A DNA stretch of 64,000 bases, taken from contig NZ_CP064787.1 of the NCBI RefSeq assembly GCF_017094505.1, forward strand, positions 2,852,001-2,916,000. Reading direction: 5' to 3'. Below, one piece after another: positions 43,096-52,628 of this stretch. The DNA comes from Halapricum desulfuricans (GTDB lineage Archaea; Halobacteriota; Halobacteria; Halobacteriales; Haloarculaceae). The notes below the pieces were generated by a model. The model had not been told where the DNA came from. It ran no database searches and saw nothing but the letters and a program-made list of their open reading frames with translations. Each line of letters begins with the position of its first letter. Position 1 is the first letter of the stretch. Made by a program: the position numbers and the translations under genes.

Positions 43096-44767
43096 CGACC
43101 AGTACTTTCGGATGGACCTCGCCGATCACCCCGACGGCGTCGCCGTCGACGACGATCTCGGCGGTTCGACCCGAAATGAAGGTCGGGTGGTCTGTGGGCG
43201 GCGTCTCGACATCGGCTCCGAAGGACTCGACGAGCGCCTGCAGGCGGGCCTTGCCGTCCTCGAAGGACACCTCGTGGCGTGCGAGCACGGCCGCGACATG
43301 GCGCGATTCCGCGACGCCGGTGTTTCGCTCGTCGTCGCGGTGCGCGACCCAGCCGACCTCCGCCAGATCCTGGGGATAGCTCCGGTGGGTGTTGTTCTCA
43401 AGCACCTGCATGATCGAGGGCAACAGCCACGATCGGGTGATGGTGTAGTCCTCGCTGTAGGGGTTCCGGATCTGAACCGGCTCGGCCGCTCCCAGCACGT
43501 CCTCGCTGTCGCCGAGGTTCATCCGATCGCTGATCTGCTCGCTATCGGTCATGTGGAAGTTCAGCAGGTCCTGAAAGCCCAGGCCGACCAGCGTCTCGCG
43601 GACGGCCCGCTCCAGTCGCGACCGCTCGTGGCGACCGCCGATCGTCCCCACGTCCGGATACCGCGGCTCCAGTTCGTTGAACCCGTACGCTCGACCGATG
43701 TCGTCGATCACGTCGACCGGATGGCGCACGTCCACGCGATAGGGCGGAATCGTGACCTCGTAAGCCGGCTCGCCGTCTTCGGTCTCGGTCGACTCCCCGT
43801 CGAGTCCCGAGCGTTCCAGCAGGTCGATCACGTCGGCTTCCGAGAGGTCGATCCCCAGCGTCGTCTCGATGTCGTCGTGGGCGACGGTCTTCTCGGTCGT
43901 CGAGAAGTCCGGCCGGATCAGCTCGGCCGGATACTCCTCGGGTGCGGTCTCGTACTCGACGCGGACGTCCTCAATGGTCCCGCCGCGGGCCGCCAGCGCG
44001 TAACAGACGATGTTCAACATGTGGTCGATCGTCCACTGATCGGTGCCGGTCATCTCGATAAACAGGTCCCGCGAGTCGGTCGTCACCTCGGTCCGGCGAC
44101 CGTTGACGACCGGCGGGAACGAGAACAGACCGATCGAGTCGTAGATCGCGGGCACCCGATCCATGTCCTCGACGAGGTGGCCGTACTCCGTGCCGATGTG
44201 GTGGTTCTCGATGACTTCGGCGGGGGTCATCTCCGCGTCGCTCTCCAGGGGGACGAACCGTGCCTCGTCGGGATCGACGCCGGTGTAGCGGATGGTCTTT
44301 CCGCTCCCTTCCACTGCCGCCTCTCCCTTGAGCATCGTCAAATCGTGGACGCCGATCGCGCCTTTCGCGCGCTTGCGCCCCATCGTCGCGTGGAGCTTCT
44401 CCTGCAGCTGGATCAGCGAGTCGAAGGCGGCCTCGCTGAGATCGAGCCCGCGAACGACCGCGCCCGTCACGTACGGTCGCTCTTCGGGCACGTCCTCGAC
44501 CTCGATCGTCCACTCGGCGCTGTTGGTGCTCGGGACGTGCACCCCGCGGCTGTCGCCGTAGTGATACTGCAGCGAGCGCGCCACGCCCTCGACCGAGAGG
44601 CGATCCAGCCGGTCGGGCTCGAACTCGAAGCGCAGCTCGCCCTCCTCGGTCTCGCCCTCGTACTCCAGCCCCAGCTCGAACAGGTCGTCTCTAAGCTGCT
44701 CGTCGCTTTTGTCCTCGTAGCCGGTCAACTCGCGCAGTTCGTCGGTGTCGATGTCGACAGTGGGCAT
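43037..44767 (-). CDS. pheT: Phenylalanine-tRNA ligase beta subunit
   Basis: The 576-residue beta subunit of the (alpha-beta)2 enzyme charges tRNA-Phe. It has the archaeal/eukaryotic-type domain order: N-terminal B1-like region, B3/4 editing region, B5 domain with LGIDLSEADVIDLLERSGLD, then the catalytic-like module with IRNPYSEDYTITRSWLLPSI and HPTFISGRTAEIVVDGDAVG, ending ELPVVAFEFDIEALG. Its start overlaps the pheS stop by three bases at 44765-44769. The last 19 codons are duplicated downstream (see repeat). Confidence 0.95.
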   Translation of the reverse strand: MPTVDIDTDELRELTGYEDKSDEQLRDDLFELGLEYEGETEEGELRFEFEPDRLDRLSVEGVARSLQYHYGDSRGVHVPSTNSAEWTIEVEDVPEERPYVTGAVVRGLDLSEAAFDSLIQLQEKLHATMGRKRAKGAIGVHDLTMLKGEAAVEGSGKTIRYTGVDPDEARFVPLESDAEMTPAEVIENHHIGTEYGHLVEDMDRVPAIYDSIGLFSFPPVVNGRRTEVTTDSRDLFIEMTGTDQWTIDHMLNIVCYALAARGGTIEDVRVEYETAPEEYPAELIRPDFSTTEKTVAHDDIETTLGIDLSEADVIDLLERSGLDGESTETEDGEPAYEVTIPPYRVDVRHPVDVIDDIGRAYGFNELEPRYPDVGTIGGRHERSRLERAVRETLVGLGFQDLLNFHMTDSEQISDRMNLGDSEDVLGAAEPVQIRNPYSEDYTITRSWLLPSIMQVLENNTHRSYPQDLAEVGWVAHRDDERNTGVAESRHVAAVLARHEVSFEDGKARLQALVESFGADVETPPTDHPTFISGRTAEIVVDGDAVGVIGEVHPKVLVEHDLELPVVAFEFDIEALG

Positions 44768-46272
44768 CAGTAACGCACCTCCTCGGTCCGCAGATAGTCA
44801 AGATCCACGAGCGTCCCGTGGACGTCGCGGATGTCCTCCGCGCCGGTCACCAGCATCATCAGCCGCTCCAGGGCCAGCCCCCAGGCCATCACGTCACAGT
44901 CGACGCCCAGCGGCTCGAGCATCTCCGGGCGGAAGATCCCGGAGTTGCCGATCTCGACGACCTCGCCCGTAACGGGGTGTTCGCCGAACAGCTCGAAGCT
45001 CGGCTCAGTGTAGGGGTTGTAGGTGGGCTTGAACTGCAGGTCGGTGATCCCGAACTGCTCGTAGAACTCCGTGAACGTGCCCATCAGGTCACGCACGGAC
45101 AGGTCCTCGGCCATCACCCAGCCCTCGATCTGGAAGAACTCAAGCAGGTGGGTGGCGTCGATCTCGTCGTTTCGGTAGGCTTTCTCGATAGAGAAGTACC
45201 GCTGTGGCGGCTCGAGGTCGCCCTCGGCGATCCCCGAGAGATACCGGGCCGACAGCGAGGTCGTGTGCCCGCGCAGGTCGATCTGGCGGGCCATCTCCTC
45301 GCCCCACGGGGAGTGATAGCCCTCGCCGTCCTCGCCGACGCCCTCGCGGTGAGCGCCTTCGACGCGCTCGCGAACGCCGTCGGGGAGCTCTCCCATCGGC
45401 GGCACGTCCAGGGCGAACTGGTCCCAGTGGGTGCGGGCGGGGTGGTCCTGGGGCATGAACAGACAGTCGTTGATCCAGAACTCGGCGTCAGCGTGTGGGC
45501 CCTGCATCTCCTCGAAGCCCATCCCGACCAGCACGTCCTTGACGCGCTCGGCCATCGCCCGCAGCGGGTGGTGTTTTCCCCCGTCGATCTCGGGCGCGTC
45601 GGCCGCGACGTTGTACTCGCTGAACTCCGCGTCGCGCCACTCGCCGCTTGTGAGCAGCTCGGAGGTGAGCCGATCGACTGCCTCGGCGACCTCGATTCCC
45701 TCCATCAGCGCCGTCACGCCCTCATCGGTGAGTTGTACCGATCGAACCGTCCACTCGGAGCGCTCGATCAGCCCGCGTCGCTCGAGCTGGTCGAGCGTGT
45801 CCTCGGCCACGAGGTCGGCGTCACCGCTCTCGATCGCTTCCAGGGCTGTGACCTCCTCGTCGGCGTCCGGGTCGGCGTCGGGATCGGGCGAGATCTCGCC
45901 GCTGTCGATCTCGCCGTAGCCCTTCCGGGCGAGGTTCGACAGCGCGATGTCGACGGCTCCGCCCTCGAGACCGGACGCGCCGATGACCTCCCCCATCTCG
46001 ACGGGGTCGCCGTCCGCGGTCTCGAGTGCGGCCTCGTACAGCCGTATCTCGGGGAGCCCGTCCTCAAGGTATGTCCGTCCCTCGTCGGTCAGCGAGACCG
46101 ATTCCTCGGTCGATTCGAGCACGTCCAGCAGCCCGCTGTCTTCGAGTTCGAAGACCGCACGGGTGATCGATTCCGGTTTGTGATCAAGTTCGTCGGCGAG
46201 CGATTCGACTGTCCGTGCTTCGGTCGCGCTCGCGGCCTCGACGACCGCGACCTGCGTTTCCGGGAGTTTCAT
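44767..46272 (-). CDS. pheS: Phenylalanine-tRNA ligase alpha subunit
   Basis: The 501-residue catalytic alpha subunit has the archaeal N-terminal winged-helix repeats (about 1-200, for example TVESLADELDHKPESITRAVFELE) and the class II core: motif 2 region YFSIEKAYRNDEIDATHLLEFFQIEGW and motif 3 DVMAWGLALERLMML near the C-terminus. FKPTYNPYTEPSFEL is the Phe-binding region. A TATA box CTATAAG on the minus strand near 46310-46316 suggests a leader of about 15-20 bases. pheT follows with overlapping start. Confidence 0.95.
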   Translation of the reverse strand: MKLPETQVAVVEAASATEARTVESLADELDHKPESITRAVFELEDSGLLDVLESTEESVSLTDEGRTYLEDGLPEIRLYEAALETADGDPVEMGEVIGASGLEGGAVDIALSNLARKGYGEIDSGEISPDPDADPDADEEVTALEAIESGDADLVAEDTLDQLERRGLIERSEWTVRSVQLTDEGVTALMEGIEVAEAVDRLTSELLTSGEWRDAEFSEYNVAADAPEIDGGKHHPLRAMAERVKDVLVGMGFEEMQGPHADAEFWINDCLFMPQDHPARTHWDQFALDVPPMGELPDGVRERVEGAHREGVGEDGEGYHSPWGEEMARQIDLRGHTTSLSARYLSGIAEGDLEPPQRYFSIEKAYRNDEIDATHLLEFFQIEGWVMAEDLSVRDLMGTFTEFYEQFGITDLQFKPTYNPYTEPSFELFGEHPVTGEVVEIGNSGIFRPEMLEPLGVDCDVMAWGLALERLMMLVTGAEDIRDVHGTLVDLDYLRTEEVRY

Positions 46273-46600
46273 TTCTTGGTTGTGAAACCGTGGGTCCGTC
46301 AGTTAACGGTTCTTATAGTGTCGCGCGCGACCACACCATCGATCAGCAGGCCACGCGCTGAAGCGATCAACGACAGAGCGGTTTCGTGCGGGGTGACGCG
46401 CCAGCGTCGGCCCGCAGTCCGCCGCTCCTAACTCGGGAAAAAGAAACCGAACCCGTCGAACACAGTCGGCTGGCGGGCGCGACGCCTGCTTTCGGGTTCG
46501 GCCGTCATGCTCGCCCGTTCCTTGTCAGACCGTCTCAATAAGGGTTGTGATCGCTCACGGGGACCGAACCATTATACGATCGCTGGCCGTCGAATACGGT
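46273..46600. other. Intergenic region with a 9-bp stem-loop
   Basis: The 328-base gap holds the divergent promoters of pheS (TATA near 46310-46316, minus strand) and of the rhomboid fusion (ATTATACG near 46571-46578, plus strand, about 26 bases before its ATG at 46601, so probably leaderless). CCGAACCCG (46447-46455) and CGGGTTCGG (46493-46501) form a perfect 9-bp stem around a 37-base GC-rich interior. This could be a small RNA, but I see no box C/D or H/ACA signature. No protein gene is supported here. Confidence 0.45.
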
Positions 46601-48436
46601 ATGGTCTCGCTGGCTGTCGCCGCCCTTCTGGTGACGCTGAGCGTCGCTGCGGGCACGGTCCTCTACTACGGCGGGTGGGAGCGGTGGCGCGCGCTCACGG
46701 CGGATCGACTCGTCTACGGGATTCCGTGGGGAACCCTGATCGCCGTCGCGCTGGTCACGGCGTTTTACCTGCTGGCACAGAACGGCCTCACCGACTGGGG
46801 CGATCCCCTGACACTGCCCTTCGTCTCGTGGTCGTACTTCTACCCGCTCGGCGTGGTGAGTTCGGGGTTCGCCCACGGTTCGCCGGCCCATCTCGTCAGC
46901 AACATGACCGGGACGCTGGCGTTCGGGCTCGTCGCGGAGTACGCCTGGGGACACTACCCGCCGGCCAGGCGCGACCGCGACTCGCTTCTGGCCGGCGACG
47001 GCGGCTGGCGGTCTCGTCCCCGCGTGCGGATCGCGCTCGTCCCCGCCGCGATGTTCGGCGTCGCGCTGCTGACGGGCGTCTTCTCGATGGGGCCGGGACT
47101 GGGCTTTTCGGGCGCGGTCTTCGCGGTCGCGGGCTTTGCGGTCGTGACGAAGCCGCGAGCCGCGATCGGTGCCGTCGTGGGCTCGAGCGCGCTGGACGTC
47201 CTCTATCAGGCGGTCGTGAACCCGGTCGTCACCGGGTCGATTTCGGCCGGCGGGCCGTCACCGCCGTCGTGGGCGTCGATCGCGTTTCAGGCGCACATGC
47301 TCGGGTTCGCCGTCGGCGCGGTGGCGGCGATCGCGCTCCTCCGGTCGCGCCGACAGCAGCTCCCGCCCGCCCGGCTGTTTCTCGGTACCGCGGGCTTCGG
47401 ACTCGCGCTATCGCTGTGGTTGCTCGTCTTCCCCGGCGAAGACGTCTTCTACCTGTATCGCGCCGTCGGCGTGATCGTCGTCACCGTGCTGGCCGGGCTG
47501 GTGACGGTCGCGGTCTCGGGTAGCGACCGGTCGATCCCGCGGCTGGTCGCGATCGGCTGGCTGGTTCTCCTGGCGCTCCCGTTCGCGCTTCTCGCCGGCG
47601 TCCTCGCGTTCTCGCTGGTGGTTTCGGTCTCCGGACTCGTGCCGGAAGTCGGCGGTATCGCGCCCTTCATGGCACTGCTCGTGCTCGCGGTCGTCGTGCT
47701 CGCCGTCCCCGCGATTCCGACCGCACTCCGGGGGCAGGACACCCGGTGGTCGAGCCACCGGAACGTCGCGCTGCTCGGCCTCGGGACGGTCGGACTCCTA
47801 TTGGTCGTTCCGGGCCTGCTCTACGGCCCGATCACCGTCGATACTGACTCGGTGACCGACACGGGCGAGGTGACGGTCGGCGACTACCTGGTGACCTACG
47901 AGGAAGACGCCGCTCCCGGGCAGACGCTGCTCCTGCTGGACGTCGAGAACGCCACGGAGACGACCCAGGACGGGCTGATCGTCGCCAGCGAGTCCCGAAG
48001 CATCTGGACGGTCGCCGAGCGGGCGGAATCGATTGCATTCGACGGGGAAGCGAGCGTCAACGTCGGCGGGCTCGGCTGGCGCGAGACCGTCCGCGCCGAC
48101 CGGACTGGCTGGGACGTCACCGGCAACGAGTCGGCCTACGCGGTCGATCTGACCGTCGACGGCGAGACGACGCGCTCGTTCGCGACTGATCCAGTGCAGG
48201 CGGACGTGACGATCGACGACCACCGGATCGGGGTCGTCCCCACTGACGACGGGTTCGAAGTGCGTGTCACCCGAGACGATGTAACGGTCGGCACGGCAGC
48301 GATCCCCGAAACCAACGAGACCGCGACGGTCGGGCCGCTGACGGTCCGGACCAAAGCCGACGACGGATCGACCGCTGTCGTGGTCGCCTCCGACGGGACG
48401 AGCGTGACCGTCGCCGAAAGAGAGACGTACGAATAG
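46601..48436 (+). CDS. Rhomboid family protease fused to a C-terminal extracytoplasmic domain
   Basis: The 611-residue protein has a rhomboid core in its first 240 residues: HGSPAHLVSN around 92-101, the nucleophile motif GFSG with Ser170, and the catalytic His232 in FQAHMLGFAVG. More membrane segments follow (about 255-420), the last being NVALLGLGTVGLLLVVPGLL. The remaining 180 residues form an acidic beta-rich domain (VTVGDYLVTYEEDAAPG ... TSVTVAERETYE), probably outside the cell. This layout recurs in haloarchaea. The C-terminal domain may bind substrate or envelope components; that is inference. Confidence 0.85.
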   Translation: MVSLAVAALLVTLSVAAGTVLYYGGWERWRALTADRLVYGIPWGTLIAVALVTAFYLLAQNGLTDWGDPLTLPFVSWSYFYPLGVVSSGFAHGSPAHLVSNMTGTLAFGLVAEYAWGHYPPARRDRDSLLAGDGGWRSRPRVRIALVPAAMFGVALLTGVFSMGPGLGFSGAVFAVAGFAVVTKPRAAIGAVVGSSALDVLYQAVVNPVVTGSISAGGPSPPSWASIAFQAHMLGFAVGAVAAIALLRSRRQQLPPARLFLGTAGFGLALSLWLLVFPGEDVFYLYRAVGVIVVTVLAGLVTVAVSGSDRSIPRLVAIGWLVLLALPFALLAGVLAFSLVVSVSGLVPEVGGIAPFMALLVLAVVVLAVPAIPTALRGQDTRWSSHRNVALLGLGTVGLLLVVPGLLYGPITVDTDSVTDTGEVTVGDYLVTYEEDAAPGQTLLLLDVENATETTQDGLIVASESRSIWTVAERAESIAFDGEASVNVGGLGWRETVRADRTGWDVTGNESAYAVDLTVDGETTRSFATDPVQADVTIDDHRIGVVPTDDGFEVRVTRDDVTVGTAAIPETNETATVGPLTVRTKADDGSTAVVVASDGTSVTVAERETYE

Positions 48437-48514
48437 CGCCCGGTTGTCACCCACCTCTGTCGTGTCACAATTTGTCACTGAATCTATATCTGCTCACGGC
48501 GCGTCAGTAGCGGT

Positions 48515-49255
48515 ATGTCAGCATCCACAGCGGAGACGACAGTAAAGCAGCGCCGACCGGACGAGCCCCTGGCTCGATTCGTCGAGTGGTTCGTCACCGG
48601 CATGCTAGTCCTCGGCGGCCTGGCGGTCGCCGCCATCGGGCTGGCCGTCTACGGGGGCGCCGACCGGGCGTGGATCGCCCAGCTCGTCGCGGAGGGGCGA
48701 ATCGAGTCGGCCGAGCTCACGAACGCGGAACTGATCGACGTCACCTACGCCCTCGCGTGGTGGCTCGGTATCGGCCTGCTGGTGACGGGGCTCCTGCTGG
48801 TCCTCGCCGGGATCGGGTTCCTGGCGTATCGCCGCCGCGCCCGGGCGCGACGTGTGGACGAGGCGGACGGCATCGCGTCGCCCGACACCCTGACGAACGC
48901 CGTCGCCGGCGGTATCGTGACCGTGCTCACGTCGTTCGTGCCGTTCTCGCCGGTCGTCGGCGGACTCGTCTCGGGGTATCTCCAGGCGACCGACCGGACG
49001 GACGGCATCCGCGTGGGCGCCTACGCCGGGCTGGTCGTCGCCGCGCCGCTCGCGTTGCTGCTCCTGTTCCTTGTCGGCGCTGCCGCCGTCGTCGCCACGG
49101 AACTGTCCCTGGCCGTGCCGGCACTCGTCGGCATTGCCGGACTGACCGTCGGCCTGCTCGTCGCCGTCGCGTACCTCGTAGGCCTGAGCGCGCTCGGCGG
49201 CTACCTTGGGGTCGCGGTGAGCGAGCGAACGACCGACGCCGATGCTGGGCTCTGA
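48515..49255 (+). CDS. DUF5518 domain membrane protein
   Basis: The 246-residue protein has two N-terminal membrane segments (FVTGMLVLGGLAVAAIGLAV and LLVTGLLLVLAGIGFL) and, from about residue 128, the DUF5518 pattern NAVAGGIVTVLTSFVPFSP, VVGGLVSGYL and GIRVGAYAGLVVA, followed by two more segments. The family is common in haloarchaea and has no known function. It stands alone between the rhomboid fusion and the YchF-type GTPase gene on the same strand, with promoter-like AT-rich sequence upstream (ATTTGTCACTGAATCTATAT). Confidence 0.7.
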   Translation: MSASTAETTVKQRRPDEPLARFVEWFVTGMLVLGGLAVAAIGLAVYGGADRAWIAQLVAEGRIESAELTNAELIDVTYALAWWLGIGLLVTGLLLVLAGIGFLAYRRRARARRVDEADGIASPDTLTNAVAGGIVTVLTSFVPFSPVVGGLVSGYLQATDRTDGIRVGAYAGLVVAAPLALLLLFLVGAAAVVATELSLAVPALVGIAGLTVGLLVAVAYLVGLSALGGYLGVAVSERTTDADAGL

Positions 49256-49378
49256 TCGCGGCTCCGCGGAACTGTTTCTCACATTTTGTGCGCGAGATCT
49301 CATCCCGTGTGTGGGACTTACACTCGCTGAGCGATCGTTTCCGAACGTTTTACTCTCGGATTCGACTCTGGTTCGCCA

Positions 49379-50566
49379 ATGAGCTATCGGATCGGTCTCG
49401 TGGGCAAGCCCTCGGTGGGCAAGTCCACGTTCTTTAACGCCGCGACGATGAACGACGTCCCCGAAGGGGCCTATCCCTTCACGACGATCGACCCCTCGGT
49501 GGGCGAGGCGTACGTCCGCGTCGAGTGTGCCGCCCCGGAGTTCGGCCACACCTGCACGCCCAACCACGGCTACTGCGCCGACGGCGTCCGGTTCGTCCCG
49601 ACGAAACTGGTCGACGTGGCCGGACTCGTCCCCGGTGCCCACGAGGGGAAGGGGCTGGGCAACCAGTTCCTCTCGGACCTGAACGAGACCGACGTGCTCG
49701 TCCACGTGGTCGATTTCACCGGCGAGACCGACCTCGAGGGCGAGCCGACTGACGATCACGATCCCCGCGAGGATATCGATTTCCTGGAGAACGAACTCGA
49801 CATGTGGTATCTCGACGTCCTGGAGAAGGGGATCGATCGCTATCACACGGGCTATCACGGCGCGGAGCGGGACATCGAGGCCGATCTGGCCGAGCAACTG
49901 TCGGCGTTCGGGATCACCGAAGACGAGATCAAGCAGGTCATCCTCGCGCTGGATCTGGCGCTCGATCCCGACACCTGGGACGCGGCCGACCGGGAGGCGC
50001 TGGCCCGCGAGATCAGGATCCGGACCAAACCGATGGTAGTCGCGGCCAACAAGATGGACACCGGGGCCGCACAGGACAACTGGGAGCGAGTCACGGCCGA
50101 TCCCGACTACGACCACCTCACCTTCGTCCCCGTCTCGGCGCACGCCGAGAAGGCGCTGAAGCAGGGCGACGAGCGGGGCGTGCTCGAGTATCGGCCCGGC
50201 GACGCGGACTTCGAGGTGACAGCGGACCTCCCCGCGGAGAAAGCCGCCGGGCTCGAACGGATCCGGGAGTTCGTCGACGCCTACGGCGGCACCGGCGTCC
50301 AGGAGGTGCTGGAAACGGCGCTGTTCGAGGAACTCGGCGCGATCGCCGTCTTCCCGGGCGCGAGCAGCCCGCAGGACGACGGCACGTTCCTGCAGGACTG
50401 TTTCGTCCTCCCGGACGGCTCGACCGCCGAGGACTTCGCGTACTTCCTCCACTCCGACATCGGCGACGGCTTTCTCCACGCTCACGACGTCCGCTCCGGG
50501 CGCCAGGTCGGTGCCGACGCGGAACTCGACCACCGAGACGTGATCGAGATCACGACGACGAACTAG
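49379..50566 (+). CDS. YchF/Obg-family GTP-binding protein
   Basis: The 395-residue P-loop protein has G1 GLVGKPSVGKST (about 6-17), a switch I region with YPFTTIDPSVGEAYVR, G3 LVDVAGLVPGAHEGKGLGNQ, and G4 NKMD, so guanine specificity is kept, unlike bacterial YchF (NxxE). The Cys-containing insertion HTCTPNHGYC and a C-terminal TGS domain (about 315-395) are visible. Members associate with ribosomes and take part in translation or stress control. Full length for the archaeal family. Confidence 0.9.
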   Translation: MSYRIGLVGKPSVGKSTFFNAATMNDVPEGAYPFTTIDPSVGEAYVRVECAAPEFGHTCTPNHGYCADGVRFVPTKLVDVAGLVPGAHEGKGLGNQFLSDLNETDVLVHVVDFTGETDLEGEPTDDHDPREDIDFLENELDMWYLDVLEKGIDRYHTGYHGAERDIEADLAEQLSAFGITEDEIKQVILALDLALDPDTWDAADREALAREIRIRTKPMVVAANKMDTGAAQDNWERVTADPDYDHLTFVPVSAHAEKALKQGDERGVLEYRPGDADFEVTADLPAEKAAGLERIREFVDAYGGTGVQEVLETALFEELGAIAVFPGASSPQDDGTFLQDCFVLPDGSTAEDFAYFLHSDIGDGFLHAHDVRSGRQVGADAELDHRDVIEITTTN

Positions 50567-50668
50567 AGGCGGCTTCTCGGCCGGGATTAGCACTGCTACC
50601 GCCAGACTGGGAGACGACCGACGCTGACGGCGCGCCGGAACGCCGAAACCCCCGTGCTAGCCTCACTC

Positions 50669-50686
50669 AGTACGTATTTATGTACT
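50669..50686 (+). promoter_or_regulatory. Operator-like dyad overlapping the TATA box of the ABC exporter
   Basis: AGTACGTA (50669-50676) and TATGTACT (50679-50686) are inverted repeats with one mismatch, around and including the TATA element TATTTAT (50675-50681). The element lies about 28 bases before the ATG at 50706, so the transcript is probably leaderless and the dyad would compete with TBP. A dimeric repressor is implied; no candidate regulator gene is adjacent. Confidence 0.55.
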
Positions 50687-50705
50687 AACAAGTAGTCTGT
50701 ATGGT

Positions 50706-51692
50706 ATGGGACCTGATATTGAACTCACAGGATTGACCAAGCACTTCGGTGACGTGATCGCGCTCGACGGCGTCGATCTCACCGTCGAGACGGGCGAGAT
50801 TTTCGGCTTTCTCGGGCCCAACGGGGCCGGCAAGTCGACGACGATCGACACCTTGCTGGACTTCGTCCGCCCGACGGCCGGCTCGGCGCGCGTCCTCGGG
50901 ATGGACGCTCAGGAAGACACCCTCGAGATCCGGCGACGGACCGGCGTCCTGCCGGACGCCTACCAGGTCTACGGCCGCCTGACCGGTCGCCAGCACGTCC
51001 AGTTCGCGATCGACTCCAAGGGGACCGACGACGATCCGCTGGCCCTGCTGGAACGGGTCGGTATCGCCGACGCGGCCGACCGGCCCGCCGGCGGCTACTC
51101 CAAGGGGATGCGCCAGCGGCTCGTCCTCGCGATGGCGCTGGTCGGCGAACCCGAGATCCTGATTCTCGACGAGCCCTCGACCGGGCTGGACCCCAACGGG
51201 GCCCGCGAGATGCGCCAGCTCATCCGCGAGGAGAACGAACGCGGTGCGACGGTGTTCTTCTCCTCGCACATCCTCGAACAGGTCGAGGCCATCTGCGATC
51301 GCGTCGCGATCCTCAACGAGGGCCGGATCGTCACCGTCGACACCATCGAGGGACTGCGCGACACCGCCGGGACGGCCACGCAACTGACGATCCGCGTCGA
51401 CGCCGTGCCCGAGGACTCGGTCGGGGCTATCGAGATGCTCGAGGGCGTCCACAGCGTGACCGCCACCGGGACGACCGTCACCGTCCGGATCGAGGACGGG
51501 AGCAAGACCGCGATCCTCGACGTGCTCGAATCCGCGGGCGCGGAGGTGCTGGACTTCTCGACTGCCGAGACTTCACTGGAAGAACTGTTCGCGCAGTTCA
51601 CCACTGAACCCCGGCGTGAGGCCGCCGACGCTATGCAGGATACTGCAGTCCAGCCGGACGCCGAGGACGACTCCGCGGAGGTGGCCCGATGA
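50706..51692 (+). CDS. ABC-2 type transporter ATP-binding protein
   Basis: The 328-residue ATPase has Walker A LGPNGAGKST (about 38-47), signature YSKGMRQRLVLAMALVGEP and Walker B ILILDEPSTGLD, then SSHILEQVEAIC. The C-terminal 100 residues (about 215-300) form the extra domain of drug/Nos-type exporters, ending in a linker DAEDDSAEVAR. It overlaps the permease start by four bases (ATGA). Together the two make a half-transporter pair of exporter type; the cargo is unknown. Confidence 0.9.
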   Translation: MGPDIELTGLTKHFGDVIALDGVDLTVETGEIFGFLGPNGAGKSTTIDTLLDFVRPTAGSARVLGMDAQEDTLEIRRRTGVLPDAYQVYGRLTGRQHVQFAIDSKGTDDDPLALLERVGIADAADRPAGGYSKGMRQRLVLAMALVGEPEILILDEPSTGLDPNGAREMRQLIREENERGATVFFSSHILEQVEAICDRVAILNEGRIVTVDTIEGLRDTAGTATQLTIRVDAVPEDSVGAIEMLEGVHSVTATGTTVTVRIEDGSKTAILDVLESAGAEVLDFSTAETSLEELFAQFTTEPRREAADAMQDTAVQPDAEDDSAEVAR

Positions 51693-52522
51693 GCTGGGCC
51701 GTCGTCGCGCGCAAGGACTTCAACGACGCTCGCCGGTCGCGCTCGCTGTGGGCGCTCTCTGCGACGTTCCTCCTGCTGGCGTTGCTGTTCGCCGGCCTCT
51801 ACGCGTTCGTTCCCGAGGTCACGGCAGACGAGGAGGTTTCCACGCTCGGGCTGATGACGTTCCTGTCGGCTCCCGTGGCGCTTTTCGTCGCCGTTGCGGC
51901 GCTCGTCGTCGCCTACAAGTCGATCGCCGGTGAAGCCGAGTCCGGCTCGGGCAAGCTCCTGTTGAGCCTGCCTCACACCCGCGCTGACGTCGTCCTCGGA
52001 AAGGTCGTCGGCCGCTCGCTCGTGCTGACGATTCCCGTCCTGGTCGGGCTGGTCGCGATGCTCGCCGTCGTCTTTGTCGGCGACGTGAGCTTCTCGGCCG
52101 TCGACTACGTCCTGTTCGGCCTGGTGACGATGCTGTTCGTGCTGGTCTACGTGGCCTTCTACGTCGGTATCTCGGCCAGTACCACCTCGACCGCCAGGGC
52201 AGCCACGCTCAGCGTGCTCGCGCTCGTGTTCCTTGAGTTCGCCTGGGACATCGTTCCGCTCGGTGCCTGGTTCGTCGCCAACGGCTTTCAGGTCCCGCCG
52301 GGCCTGTTCAGCGGCGCGCCGATGCCCGACTGGGTCGCGTTCCTCGCGAGCATGCCGCCCAGCTCAGCCTACCTGAACGCCGTCGGCGGCGTCCTCACGG
52401 GCTCGATGAGCGGTGCCGGCCCGTGGTACCTCTCGCAGTGGGCCAGCCTGGTCGTCCTCGGCATCTGGGGGATCGTCCCCGTCGTCGTCGGCTACCTGCG
52501 CTACGACCGCGCCGATCTCTAG
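51689..52522 (+). CDS. ABC-2 type permease (NosY-like)
   Basis: The 277-residue permease has about six hydrophobic segments, starting with VVARKDFNDARRSRSLWALSATFLLLAL, a typical ABC-2 N-terminus. It contains GEAESGSGKLLLSLPHTRADVVLGKV, conserved in NosY-like permeases, and ends in a short basic/acidic tail (YLRYDRADL). The start overlaps the ATPase gene, so expression is coupled. After its stop there is an AT-rich 106-base gap before the DUF998 gene. Confidence 0.85.
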   Translation: MSWAVVARKDFNDARRSRSLWALSATFLLLALLFAGLYAFVPEVTADEEVSTLGLMTFLSAPVALFVAVAALVVAYKSIAGEAESGSGKLLLSLPHTRADVVLGKVVGRSLVLTIPVLVGLVAMLAVVFVGDVSFSAVDYVLFGLVTMLFVLVYVAFYVGISASTTSTARAATLSVLALVFLEFAWDIVPLGAWFVANGFQVPPGLFSGAPMPDWVAFLASMPPSSAYLNAVGGVLTGSMSGAGPWYLSQWASLVVLGIWGIVPVVVGYLRYDRADL

Positions 52523-52628
52523 ATTTTATTTGTTTCTGATAGTATCGGTTGCCAGACCTCATACACGAGATGAGAATCACCGTATAAAGCTATTACTTCT
52601 CCGAACATTCATATAGATGTGAAATTAT

